Shown piece by piece: positions 48,002 to 56,322 of a stretch of 64,000 bases of DNA. The DNA is taken from contig NZ_JANZNQ010000008.1 in assembly GCF_027257955.1 (NCBI RefSeq), positions 62,001 through 126,000 of the forward strand. Reading direction: 5' to 3'. The notes beneath the pieces were generated by a model, which saw only the letters and a list, made by a program, of their open reading frames with translations, did not search any database and had not been told where the DNA came from. The number at the start of each line of letters is the position of its first letter. Within the stretch, counting starts at the first letter, position 1. The stretch comes from Zhongshania aquatica (lineage in GTDB: Bacteria; Pseudomonadota; Gammaproteobacteria; Pseudomonadales; Spongiibacteraceae). Made by a program: the position numbers and the translations under genes.

Positions 48002-50043
48002 ACCTTGCTGGCATTGAATTACATTGGATACGTCCCGAACTACTGTGGACTGGCATACCCTTATTTATATGCGCCCTGTTACTAACCCGCCAAAGCTTTA
48101 AACAACGTAGCTGGCAACGGCATATCGACCCGGCATTGCTACCCTATTTATTAGATGGTAAACAGGGCGGTAAGCCGCGCCGCTCAGCGCTGATTTTGCT
48201 GCTCGCTGCTGCCTTAACGTGGATAGCGCTGCTTGGCCCCGCGTGGGAAAAAGTCCCGTCGCCGCTACACAAAAACACCAAAGGCTTGGTAGTGGTATTG
48301 GATTTATCACCCTCAATGCTAGCTGAAGATATTCAACCTTCCCGTATCCGCCAGGCACGATTCAAGCTGCGCGACATATTGCATTCACGCCGCGACGGGC
48401 AAACCGGTTTGGTAGTTTTTGCTGGCGATGCGTTCGTCGTTGCGCCGCTCACCGATGACGTAAATACCCTATTAACGCTCATCCCCGGACTCAGTCCTGA
48501 AATGATGCCTATGCCCGGCAGCAATCCATTAGCGGGACTGACACTGGCCAAGGATCTGCTGGACAACAGCGGCGGCAACGGCAGTATTCTACTGATCAGC
48601 GATGGCGTGAATGCAGAGCAGCTAGACGGCTTAAAAGACTTTATTAGCGACAGCGCTTACCCACTCTCTGTTCTAGGCGTTGGCAGTGCAGATGGCGCCC
48701 CCATTCCCTTACCGGGCGGTGGCTTTGCACGAGACAATAACGGAAATATCATTGTGCCAGCCTTGACCGTCGATGCACTGCAGTCCTTAGCGGGGGCGGG
48801 CAATGGAAGATACCGAGAACTCAGTTTGGACGACAGTGATATCGAAGCGCTTGCCATCGATACCGTGTCTGACTTAAAGGATAGCGAAACTGAAACCCGT
48901 TCTGAGCGCAATTACGATCAATGGAAAGACGCTGGCCCTTGGCTGGTATTGCTGCTATTACCTTTTGCATTAGTGGGCTTTCGTAAAAGCTGGTTACCCA
49001 GTCTATTGCCTTTGCTACTGCCGGTTTTAATTGCTGGGCAGCCTTCAACAGCCAATGCCTTTGAATTTGACGATCTTTGGCAAACGCCAGATCAACAGGC
49101 AGCCGCGCTTATGCGGGAAAGCCCGCAAGCTGCGGCTGAAAAATTCGAAGACCCAATGTGGAAAGCTGCAGCCCAATACCGCGCTGGCGATTTTGCTGGC
49201 GCGGCGGAAAGTTACGGGCAATTCGATACCGCTGATGCCCATTACAACAAAGGCAATGCCCTTGCGCAGGCCGGTAAACTAGACGAAGCCATAGCGTCCT
49301 ATGATGCAGCCTTAGAAAAGGACCCTTCACATGCCGACGCCCAGAAGAACAAAAAAATTCTTGAGGATTTAAAAAAATCTCAAGAGCAAAATCCCCAAGA
49401 TAATAAAGATCAACAATCTAAGGATGACAAACAGAAGCAAGACCAATCACAAGACGATAAACAAAATCAGCAGGGTGATAAAAGCCAACAGAATCAAGAT
49501 CAGCAGAATCAGGATTCAGAGAACAACGAGTCTGGGGAGAAGTCAGACAGCGCTGAGGATCAGCAACAATCAAAACAAGATAATTCACAGAAACAAGATG
49601 GCTCTGAGGGACAAGACTCCTCTGATTCTCAGCAAGACAATCGCTCAGACTCTCAGAATCAATCCAAGCAAGGCGAAGACAAGCAAGACCAAAGTGAACA
49701 ACAAGATAAGCAGTCTCAAGCTGAAAAAGAAGCTGCCGAAGAACGCAACGCAAAACTTGCCGAAGACTATGCCAAGCAGTCTGCGGAACAAAATGATGCC
49801 GTGCAAAAAGCGATGGAAGCCAAGCGAGATGCTAAAGAACAAAGTGATGCTGGCGAGCAAGCCGCCGCTGCTATGGCAAGCGACGAACCGCTAAGTGAAG
49901 AGGATCAAGCCCGCGAGCAGTGGCTGCGAAAGATTCCGGACAACCCCGGAAATTTACTGCGTAATAAATTCCGCTATCAACACTTAGATCGCCAGCAGCG
50001 CGGAGAACAACAAGGTAATAACGACGACTATGCACCCTATTAA
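47998..50043 (+). CDS. batB: BatB/BatC fusion: VWA plus TPR membrane protein
   Basis: The 681-residue protein joins a BatB-type VWA domain (MIDAS VVLDLSPSML, LLISDGVN) with two membrane segments, then a BatC-type TPR (AHYNKGNALAQAGKLDEAI) and about 200 residues of extreme Gln/Asp/Lys/Ser-rich low complexity. In Bacteroides BatB and BatC are separate. The low-complexity tail may be a flexible tether. It precedes batD by 34 bp. Confidence 0.88.
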   Translation: MNLAGIELHWIRPELLWTGIPLFICALLLTRQSFKQRSWQRHIDPALLPYLLDGKQGGKPRRSALILLLAAALTWIALLGPAWEKVPSPLHKNTKGLVVVLDLSPSMLAEDIQPSRIRQARFKLRDILHSRRDGQTGLVVFAGDAFVVAPLTDDVNTLLTLIPGLSPEMMPMPGSNPLAGLTLAKDLLDNSGGNGSILLISDGVNAEQLDGLKDFISDSAYPLSVLGVGSADGAPIPLPGGGFARDNNGNIIVPALTVDALQSLAGAGNGRYRELSLDDSDIEALAIDTVSDLKDSETETRSERNYDQWKDAGPWLVLLLLPFALVGFRKSWLPSLLPLLLPVLIAGQPSTANAFEFDDLWQTPDQQAAALMRESPQAAAEKFEDPMWKAAAQYRAGDFAGAAESYGQFDTADAHYNKGNALAQAGKLDEAIASYDAALEKDPSHADAQKNKKILEDLKKSQEQNPQDNKDQQSKDDKQKQDQSQDDKQNQQGDKSQQNQDQQNQDSENNESGEKSDSAEDQQQSKQDNSQKQDGSEGQDSSDSQQDNRSDSQNQSKQGEDKQDQSEQQDKQSQAEKEAAEERNAKLAEDYAKQSAEQNDAVQKAMEAKRDAKEQSDAGEQAAAAMASDEPLSEEDQAREQWLRKIPDNPGNLLRNKFRYQHLDRQQRGEQQGNNDDYAPY

Positions 50044-50077
50044 CCAGACTGTTAAACGGCTTCGCCACAGGAATGCC

Positions 50078-51811
50078 ATGATGCAAAACAGATCCCACAA
50101 TATATTTACACAAGGTGCTGCGATATTAGGCTTGCTGGTAGTACTGCTATGCCAAGCTGGCTTTGCCCACGCTGAAACCAATGTGCGCGCCACGGTCGAT
50201 CGCAGTCAGGTTTCTAGCGAAGAATCCTTTACCCTGTCGCTCACTGCCGACAGCATTTTGTTTTCAGGCGAACCTGATGTAAACGCTCTGGAAAAAGACT
50301 TTCATATTATTAATCGCCAACAGAGTAGCCGCACCAACATTATCAATGGCAAGGTCAACAGCAGTCGGCAATGGGACTACACCCTCGTCCCGAAGCGCGA
50401 AGGTACATTAACAATTCCGGCGCTTCCCATGGGCAAGTATAAAACCAGAGCGATCACAATTACTGTCAGCAAGGCTGCTAAAGCTCAGCAAACTGGCAAC
50501 GAAAGTATGTATATGGAATCTGACGTCTCGCCGCGCACAGCTTACGTACAACAAGAATTGCAATACACGGTAAAAATATTCACATCGGTAAATATTCTCG
50601 ACGCCTCATTGGATGCGCCAGAAGTGGACAATGCGGTTGTTGAAGCTGACGGAGAAGAACGCTATCAATCGCTTATCAATGGTCGTTATTTTCAAGTAAT
50701 TGAGCGACGGTATTCTATATATCCGCAAACCAGCGGCAACCTGACAATTCCGGCACTAACTCTTCAAGCACGTGTAGAGGGCTATCGTCCTTCTATGCTC
50801 GATCCCGGCCGATTAGTAGTAAAACGCAGCAGTGAACACCGTATCAAGGTGCTACCGCCACCGGCAGAATTTAAAGGCGCTGTCTGGCTGCCAGCCAAAG
50901 AAATTGCCCTTGAAGAAAGCTGGAGTAAAAATCCTGACACCTTAAAAGTTGGCGACTCAATTACTCGTACAGTCAACATTAAAGCCGACGGGCTATTAGG
51001 ATCTCAGCTACCGGCCTTGCCAACAATAGAGTTGAACAACGCCAAACTGTATCCTGATCAGGCAAAAATAGAGAAAGGTGACGACAAATCAAATTGGACG
51101 GGAATTCGCAGCGAGTCCTTAGCCATTATTCCGACCCACGCCGGCGAATTTGTTCTACCTGAAGTCCGCATTGCTTGGTGGAATACCGACAGTGATCGAG
51201 CGGAGTTTGCGGTACTGCCGGAGCGGAAGTTTACTGTTGCACCGGCACTCAGCACTAGTGGAGAAACGGGCGCCGCAAGCAGTAACTCGCTGATTCCGAA
51301 CACGCCGACCATCCATAACAAAGAAGCAAATGAGCCAGTTAACACAAATGCCGCTGATGCTTTAAGTGATCAGACATCAAGCAATAGTGTATTTATGTGG
51401 GTAGTCGTAGCGCTGTTGCTACTCAGCAATCTCGGATTTGCAGTGGCGTGGTGGCGGGGGCGACACCGCAGCTCGGCGACGCCTATCACACCAGAAATGG
51501 AAAGCAATTCTGAAAGTAAGGCATTTAAAGTATTAGAGAAAAGTGTAAAGACTAAGGCCGCGTACACCGAATTACGAAGCACTCTCAGCAAATGGGGGCA
51601 GTGCTATTGTAAACGTCCAGTGACCTTGAGCGAATTAGGAAACGCCATTCCCGAGTTACGCACGTTCTGCCAAAAGCTAGACGCGCATTTATTCTCCGGC
51701 CACGACATTGACTTCGATACCAATGCCCTACTCGACACAGTAAAATCTGTACGTAGCAAGGGAACTGTAAAAGGCCAAACTAGACCAGCATTGGCACCAC
51801 TCTACCGCTAG
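50078..51811 (+). CDS. batD: BatD-like protein (oxygen-tolerance family)
   Basis: The 577-residue protein begins with a long hydrophobic signal (LGLLVVLLCQAGFAHAET), a periplasmic beta-rich region with RATVDRSQVSSEESFTLSL and VPKREGTLTIPAL (BatD/PF13584), a membrane helix near residue 450 and a cytoplasmic tail. AGGA lies before tandem ATGs at 50078/50081. It closes the Bat operon. No terminator was recognised. Confidence 0.88.
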   Translation: MMQNRSHNIFTQGAAILGLLVVLLCQAGFAHAETNVRATVDRSQVSSEESFTLSLTADSILFSGEPDVNALEKDFHIINRQQSSRTNIINGKVNSSRQWDYTLVPKREGTLTIPALPMGKYKTRAITITVSKAAKAQQTGNESMYMESDVSPRTAYVQQELQYTVKIFTSVNILDASLDAPEVDNAVVEADGEERYQSLINGRYFQVIERRYSIYPQTSGNLTIPALTLQARVEGYRPSMLDPGRLVVKRSSEHRIKVLPPPAEFKGAVWLPAKEIALEESWSKNPDTLKVGDSITRTVNIKADGLLGSQLPALPTIELNNAKLYPDQAKIEKGDDKSNWTGIRSESLAIIPTHAGEFVLPEVRIAWWNTDSDRAEFAVLPERKFTVAPALSTSGETGAASSNSLIPNTPTIHNKEANEPVNTNAADALSDQTSSNSVFMWVVVALLLLSNLGFAVAWWRGRHRSSATPITPEMESNSESKAFKVLEKSVKTKAAYTELRSTLSKWGQCYCKRPVTLSELGNAIPELRTFCQKLDAHLFSGHDIDFDTNALLDTVKSVRSKGTVKGQTRPALAPLYR

Positions 51812-51850
51812 TAGCATGGCCGTCCCTTAAAAGTAGACCAGTGACTCAAA

Positions 51851-52723
51851 CTAAGCCGCTGGTACTTCTTTATGCCTTAGCACCAGCACACCACCCAATA
51901 TCACGCAGGCAATCCCCATCATGGTTAGCGCACCGGGAATATGATCCCAAATCAGCCAATCTAATAAGCCGCTAAATACCACACCAAAATAGCTTATTGG
52001 TGCGAGCGCCGCCGCAGATACATAGCGATACGCCATGGTGTACATCACAAAGCTGAGATAAATAACCACGCCCATATAAATCAGTCCGGGCCACGCAGAT
52101 GCAGGTATGGCTTGATAATTCCATAGAAAAAAAGGAAGACTGAACAGCAGGGAAATACTGAAATAATAAAATAAAATACGATTTTGCGGCTCGTGTTGTG
52201 CCAATACACGTGTACTAACCATAGAAACCGCAAGTCCCAAACCCGACAGTAGCGCCAGTAAATGCCATAGGCTTAAACCTGCGGCTCCCGGTTTAAGCAC
52301 CAGCACCACACCCAAAAATCCCACCACCAAAGGCAGCCACGTTTCTCGACGCACTCGCTGGCTAAACCAAAGGTAGATTACCAGCGGTACCATTAAGGGC
52401 GCAGACGAACGTAGGAGTGTCGCATCGACCAACGATATTTTGCTTAACGCGATATAGTACAAATAAAAACACGCGCAGCCACTCATCCCTCTTATTAAGT
52501 GAATACCGGGGCGAGATGTCGCTAGCCCAGAGCGACCCGCTCGTAATACTGACGGTAGAGCAAATAAAAAACTGATGCCATATTGCACCAAGACAATGGC
52601 GGATACATGAACTTCTTGCGAGACATGCTTGCCGACAGCGGCAACTGTGCTTGAGAAAAACACCGTCACTAAAGACAGCGCTAAGCCAGTGAACAATTGT
52701 TTTCTTTCTATCGATAATGCCAA
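51851..52723 (-). CDS. EamA-family (DMT) transporter
   Basis: The 290-residue, ten-helix drug/metabolite transporter has two EamA repeats, with RGMSGCACFYLYYIALSKISLVDATLL in the first and LSFVMYTMAYRYVSAAALAPISYFGVV in the second (each longer than the motif itself). The start is a TTG. The substrate is unknown. It lies between the Bat operon and the HvfA-like gene. Confidence 0.85.
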   Translation of the reverse strand: MALSIERKQLFTGLALSLVTVFFSSTVAAVGKHVSQEVHVSAIVLVQYGISFLFALPSVLRAGRSGLATSRPGIHLIRGMSGCACFYLYYIALSKISLVDATLLRSSAPLMVPLVIYLWFSQRVRRETWLPLVVGFLGVVLVLKPGAAGLSLWHLLALLSGLGLAVSMVSTRVLAQHEPQNRILFYYFSISLLFSLPFFLWNYQAIPASAWPGLIYMGVVIYLSFVMYTMAYRYVSAAALAPISYFGVVFSGLLDWLIWDHIPGALTMMGIACVILGGVLVLRHKEVPAA

Positions 52724-52890
52724 GGCTCAGTCTCTTTATACAATGATCCGCAACGACTATAAAACTCGCGTTTGCGCCGCCACTATAATGAGCCTGATTG
52801 ATATTGGCCAGTAATTGCCAAGTAGGGAAGGGGATTTTAGAGAATACAGCCCCTTCGCTAAGGCAAAGAGGCTGTGAAACAGACTAGATA

Positions 52891-53226
52891 TTACTTCTTA
52901 TCGGCGCCACATTTAGCTTCACCACACTTGCCCTCAGCAGCGGCTTTCTTTTCAGCACCGCATTTCGCTTCGCCGCACTTACCTTCAGCAGCCGCCTTCT
53001 TCTCGGCGCCGCACTTAGCTTCGCCACATTTCGCTTCAGCAGCTTTTTTCTCAGCGCCGCATTTCGCTTCACCACATTTACCTTCCGCGTCTTTAGCATA
53101 ATCAGCAAGCTGATAACCGCTGCTCATTACTGTTGCGGCAAAGGGGTTGGTATCTGCAACAGCAACTGATGCCATTGAGGAAGCTAGCATGGCCGCACCT
53201 AGTGCTGTCATCGCAGTATTTTTCAT
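52891..53226 (-). CDS. HvfA-like secreted Cys-rich repeat protein (putative copper-binding RiPP precursor)
   Basis: The 111-residue protein has a Sec signal (cleavage after VAVA near 24), a leader NPFAATVMSSGYQLADYAKD and four tandem units of 14-17 residues (48-63, 64-80, 81-97, 98-111). Each is a pair of EGKCG/EAKCG motifs, then AEKKAA. All eight cysteines (51, 56, 67, 72, 84, 89, 101, 106) lie in these motifs. This is the HvfA layout, in which MNIO enzymes convert EGKCG motifs to oxazolone/thioamide groups that bind copper. No MNIO gene is near. Promoter TTTGTAAC-N18-TCTTA matches that of the divergent DoxX gene. Product could alternatively be an unmodified metal-binding protein. Confidence 0.8.
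   Translation of the reverse strand: MKNTAMTALGAAMLASSMASVAVADTNPFAATVMSSGYQLADYAKDAEGKCGEAKCGAEKKAAEAKCGEAKCGAEKKAAAEGKCGEAKCGAEKKAAAEGKCGEAKCGADKK
52894..53085 (-). repeat. Tandem repeat inside the HvfA-like gene
   Basis: About four units of 48-51 bp (the last shorter) encode the paired EGKCG/EAKCG motifs. The DNA copies are similar but not identical, so the repeat seems old enough to have drifted at silent sites. Confidence 0.8.
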
Positions 53227-53289
53227 ATCGTCATCACCTGAATAATTAGTTGAAAGATTACATTGGCCGCTGCATAGCGACTCTACTTA

Positions 53290-53320
53290 TAAGAGTAACA
53301 ACAAGTCACCATGTTACAAA
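53290..53320 (-). promoter_or_regulatory. Predicted ECF-type promoter of the HvfA-like gene
   Basis: On the minus strand TTTGTAAC (53313-53320) is followed after exactly 18 nt by TCTTA (53290-53294). The same sequence and spacing occur on the plus strand upstream of the DoxX gene. The RNA would start roughly 55-60 nt before the ATG. Confidence 0.65.
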
Positions 53321-53350
53321 CGAGATGAAAAATAAATTAAATCACATTCC

Positions 53351-53381
53351 TTTGTAACAAGATTTGTCGCGGTACGTCTTA
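53351..53381 (+). promoter_or_regulatory. Predicted ECF-type promoter of the DoxX-sigma operon
   Basis: TTTGTAAC (53351-53358), 18 nt, TCTTA (53377-53381). Spacing and both boxes equal those of the divergent HvfA-like promoter. The arrangement resembles ECF promoters with TGTAAC-type -35 elements and supports control of both units by the sigma factor encoded at 54160. Confidence 0.65.
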
Positions 53382-53457
53382 CCAGCATATACATATAACA
53401 CGATTACGCCGCCAAGCGGCTGCAATGTAATCACCCATGTCATACGAGGCAAACCTC

Positions 53458-54069
53458 ATGGTAGATTTTTTCAGTAAACTTCAAAGCATTCAAAACGGCC
53501 TAGGAAAACTCGTCACACCGCTAGATGGTTTGCCATCGCTTGCCCTGCGACTTTACCTAGTACCAATATTTTGGATGGCTGGCAGTAGTAAAATGAGGCA
53601 TTTTTCCGACACCGTGGAATGGTTTGGCAATAGTGACTGGGGCCTAGGACTTCCCTTCCCCCTTGTTATGGCTTTTTTAGCAACCGCCACCGAGATCATC
53701 GGTGCGGTCTTTCTTCTTATCGGCTTCGCAACCCGCTGGATATCTATTCCACTGGCTATCACCATGCTAATTGCGGCCACAACCGTTCACTGGCAAAACG
53801 GCTGGCAAGCCATCGCCGATGCAAGCGCGCCCTTCGCCAATGAACGCGTTGTTGATTCCGTTGACAAGCTCGCCGCAGCACGATCTTTGTTAGAAGCACA
53901 TGGCAACTACGACTGGCTTACATCCAGCGGAAAATTCGTGATACTCAATAACGGTATCGAATTCGCGGTCACGTATTTGATTATGTTACTTGCGCTCATG
54001 GTGTTGGGAGGTGGCCGTTTTCTTAGCGTAGATTATTGGATAGCTAAGCAAATACCCACAAGTAAATAA
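53458..54069 (+). CDS. DoxX-family membrane protein (HvfX-like)
   Basis: The 203-residue, four-helix DoxX protein has LALRLYLVPIFWMAGSSKM, then PFPLVMAFLATATEIIGAVFLLIG (over two helices) and a longer loop with HWQNGWQAIAD before the last helix. The ATG at 53458 has GAGG at 8 nt. DoxX proteins recur beside HvfA/DUF692 loci; their function is undefined. It shares its promoter type with the HvfA-like gene and precedes the sigma gene by 90 bp. Confidence 0.8.
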   Translation: MVDFFSKLQSIQNGLGKLVTPLDGLPSLALRLYLVPIFWMAGSSKMRHFSDTVEWFGNSDWGLGLPFPLVMAFLATATEIIGAVFLLIGFATRWISIPLAITMLIAATTVHWQNGWQAIADASAPFANERVVDSVDKLAAARSLLEAHGNYDWLTSSGKFVILNNGIEFAVTYLIMLLALMVLGGGRFLSVDYWIAKQIPTSK

Positions 54070-54159
54070 CACAAAGTACGACTGAGAAGCAGTGAATTCT
54101 TGCCTGCGCGGTCCGGAATCAGAGACACTAGGAGTCTTAACCATGGTTTGGATTAACAC

Positions 54160-54774
54160 GTGTCATTGGCCGTTAACGAGCAGGAGCTTATCGCCCGTCT
54201 TAAAGCTGGCGATAACAATGCCTTCAAGCACCTTATCAGCGCGTATCACTTGAAATTAGTGATCGTTGCGAGGGCTATTGTCGGCGACGTCTTTGCTGAA
54301 GACGTCGCCCAAGAAGCCTGGGCTTCTATATATAAAGCCATTGGACACTTTGAAGGTCGCGCCAGCTTATCGACTTGGATGATTCAGATCGTCAGTAACG
54401 AAGCGAAGTCGAGATTACGGCGGGAAAAACGTCATAGTAGTTTTGGCGATATTGACGAGGTGCGCCCTGAGGTTGCTGCGGAAAACTTCGACGGCAACGG
54501 ACACTGGGTAAATCCACCAGCACATTGGGACATTAACACGCCGGAGCTTATGCTTCAGGAGGATCAACTAAGACACTGTATTGAGCACACTCTGACCATA
54601 TTGCCCGAAAATCAAAAGGCAGTTTTTTTGCTACGCGACGTTGAGCAACGCGATTTGGACGATATCGCCGAGTTACTTTCTTTGAGCGAGGCAAATGTTA
54701 GGGTGATTTTGCACCGTGCACGATTGCAACTTATGAAAACCATTAATCATTATCAGGAGACCGGAGAATGCTAA
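54160..54774 (+). CDS. ECF RNA polymerase sigma factor
   Basis: The 204-residue sigma-70-like factor has region 2 (FAEDVAQEAWASIYKAIGHFEG, FSTWMIQI-like LSTWMIQIVSNEAKSRLRR) and region 4 (LPENQKAVFLLRDVE...LSLSEANVRVILHRAR). The linker is long and acidic/aromatic (GHWVNPPAHWD). GTG start. Its stop overlaps the anti-sigma ATG by 7 nt, a typical sigma/anti-sigma pair. Confidence 0.9.
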   Translation: MSLAVNEQELIARLKAGDNNAFKHLISAYHLKLVIVARAIVGDVFAEDVAQEAWASIYKAIGHFEGRASLSTWMIQIVSNEAKSRLRREKRHSSFGDIDEVRPEVAAENFDGNGHWVNPPAHWDINTPELMLQEDQLRHCIEHTLTILPENQKAVFLLRDVEQRDLDDIAELLSLSEANVRVILHRARLQLMKTINHYQETGEC

Positions 54775-55025
54775 ATTGTAAGCAATTTACCGATCTTGCC
54801 AGCGAGCACATCGACCACGAGCATACCGGCTGGAAACGTGTCGAAGTTCGCTTGCACCTGATAATTTGTCGCCATTGCCGCCGCTTTAATCGCCACCTGG
54901 ATCGCAGTCGACAAACAGGTGCCACCATCGCTCAGCAAGTATGGCGCAGTGATGAGGGAACCAGCGACCTTATATTTTCGCGGATTATTGCTGCAGCTAA
55001 GAACAAAAACGACGCGAACCCTTAG
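54768..55025 (+). CDS. Short zinc-finger anti-sigma factor
   Basis: The 85-residue protein overlaps the sigma gene. It has the zf-HC2/ZAS motif EVRLHLIICRHCRRF (H-x3-C-x2-C) and an N-terminal CKQFTDLASEHID segment usual for sigma-binding ZAS domains. It lacks a membrane helix, so it is likely cytosolic. A redox or metal signal through the Cys/His site is possible; not shown. Confidence 0.82.
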   Translation: MLNCKQFTDLASEHIDHEHTGWKRVEVRLHLIICRHCRRFNRHLDRSRQTGATIAQQVWRSDEGTSDLIFSRIIAAAKNKNDANP

Positions 55026-55089
55026 TGTTTATTAAAAACTACGTCGCAGCTATTCGTATTCAGCCCGCGACGTCAACAAAGGACGCACA

Positions 55090-56322
55090 CTAAACAGCAG
55101 GTAAATAGACCCTGAACTCTGCTCCAGCCCCGTCCTCGCTAAAAAGTACTATACGACCATCGTACTCATCAAGAATACGCCGACAGATAGCGAGACCAAT
55201 TCCATTGCCCTCATAGTCTTGCTCTGTATGCAAACGTTCAAACACACCAAAAATGCGTTTACTGTAGTGCGAAGCAATGCCGATGCCATTGTCTCTTATA
55301 TAAAAGCCGATCTCGCCACTTTCAGTGTCATTTAAGGGACCAATTTCAATTTTTGGTACGTCCTCGCTACGGCTAAACTTAATTGCATTATTCACTAATT
55401 GCGACATTAGTTTTGCTAAAGGTTCACTTGGCATGCGCGCCATATCTAAGGCTTCTCGCTGTAATACAACCCCATACTTCTTAATGTCATCCGCGTTCGC
55501 GAGTAAAGCCTGGTCGAGCGCCGCATCCAAGGACGATGACTCACCATCGTTCACCGGCTGAGGTAATGAATACTCATATAAATCATCGATCATCGATGTT
55601 GTGCGCTTTGCCGATGTCACAATCATCGTCAACCATTTCGCTTCGTCTTCCGCCAAGCGATCGGCCAATCGCTCTGATAATAAATCACCAAACACCGCAA
55701 TAGAGCGCAACGGCTCTTTAATATCTCTAGCGGTGATAGACGCATACTGCTCCAGAGCAGAGTTGGAACGCTCAAGCGACGCATGATTCTGCTCAAGCAA
55801 CCGTTTCATTACCCGTGTTTGTGCCAGCTCTTCAGTTCGCTCGTCAACCACTTGCTGCAAATCGCGGGTTAAACGCTCCACCTCCATACGCTGTTTAGCA
55901 TTTTCTTCTACTTCGTCGCGCAACTTCTGGTTCAAATCTAATAATTGCTGATTGCTTGGTAATGCCAATGCTTTAGGAATTAACGGCCAAACCGCGACGG
56001 CAGTTCCAACCGATGCAATGGCTGTTATCAATTTCACCAAACCACTTAACCAGTAGGCGCCGTACCAAACGTTAAAAATATTAATGAGATGGGTGGCACC
56101 GCAGGCAAAAATGAATATCGCAAACATCACGAACATAAAATTGAATTTTAAGTCGTCACGCCTGCGAACTAAATACACCAAGGCAATAGGTATAGTGAAA
56201 TACGAAATGGTAATTAGCGCGTCACTCCAAACGTGTAATCGCACCAAATCTTCATTCCACAGGTAGCAGTGCCCATGCGGAGGCATTTCTGGGCCAAGCA
56301 GAAAACTCATAAAATCTGACAT
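55090..56322 (-). CDS. Ethylene-receptor-like sensor kinase with His-to-Arg change in the H-box
   Basis: The 410-residue protein has three N-terminal membrane helices that match the ETR1 ethylene-binding domain: Asp34, Pro45, Ile71, Cys74, His78 (CGATH motif) correspond to ETR1 Asp25, Pro36, Ile62, Cys65 and His69, a constant offset of nine. These residues hold the Cu(I) cofactor in ETR1. A coiled coil (125-195) leads to a HisKA-like helix, YASITARDIKEPLRSI, where the usual His is Arg199. The ATP domain is intact: NNAIKF, DNGIGI, EGNGIGLAIC. It may sense copper or an alkene and signal without normal autophosphorylation. No GAF domain and no receiver. Confidence 0.85.
   Translation of the reverse strand: MSDFMSFLLGPEMPPHGHCYLWNEDLVRLHVWSDALITISYFTIPIALVYLVRRRDDLKFNFMFVMFAIFIFACGATHLINIFNVWYGAYWLSGLVKLITAIASVGTAVAVWPLIPKALALPSNQQLLDLNQKLRDEVEENAKQRMEVERLTRDLQQVVDERTEELAQTRVMKRLLEQNHASLERSNSALEQYASITARDIKEPLRSIAVFGDLLSERLADRLAEDEAKWLTMIVTSAKRTTSMIDDLYEYSLPQPVNDGESSSLDAALDQALLANADDIKKYGVVLQREALDMARMPSEPLAKLMSQLVNNAIKFSRSEDVPKIEIGPLNDTESGEIGFYIRDNGIGIASHYSKRIFGVFERLHTEQDYEGNGIGLAICRRILDEYDGRIVLFSEDGAGAEFRVYLPAV

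Noticed and set aside
49424-49894. 156-residue Lys/Asn-rich frame inside batB
   Set aside because: It is the +1 reading of the low-complexity tail of the BatB/C fusion, not an independent gene.
52874-53101. Open frame antisense to the HvfA-like gene (His/Ser/Ala-rich repeats)
   Set aside because: It only mirrors the repeat of the real gene. The minus-strand product has a signal peptide, a Shine-Dalgarno region and a matching promoter; this frame has none.
54100-54160. GTCTTA before the sigma gene as a third ECF promoter
   Set aside because: No TTTGTAAC-like box lies 18 nt upstream, so the match is only to the short -10 part.
51812-56322. Search for MNIO (DUF692) or DUF2063 maturase genes beside the HvfA-like gene
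   Set aside because: All sizeable frames here are assigned (EamA, DoxX, sigma, anti-sigma, kinase); none fits.
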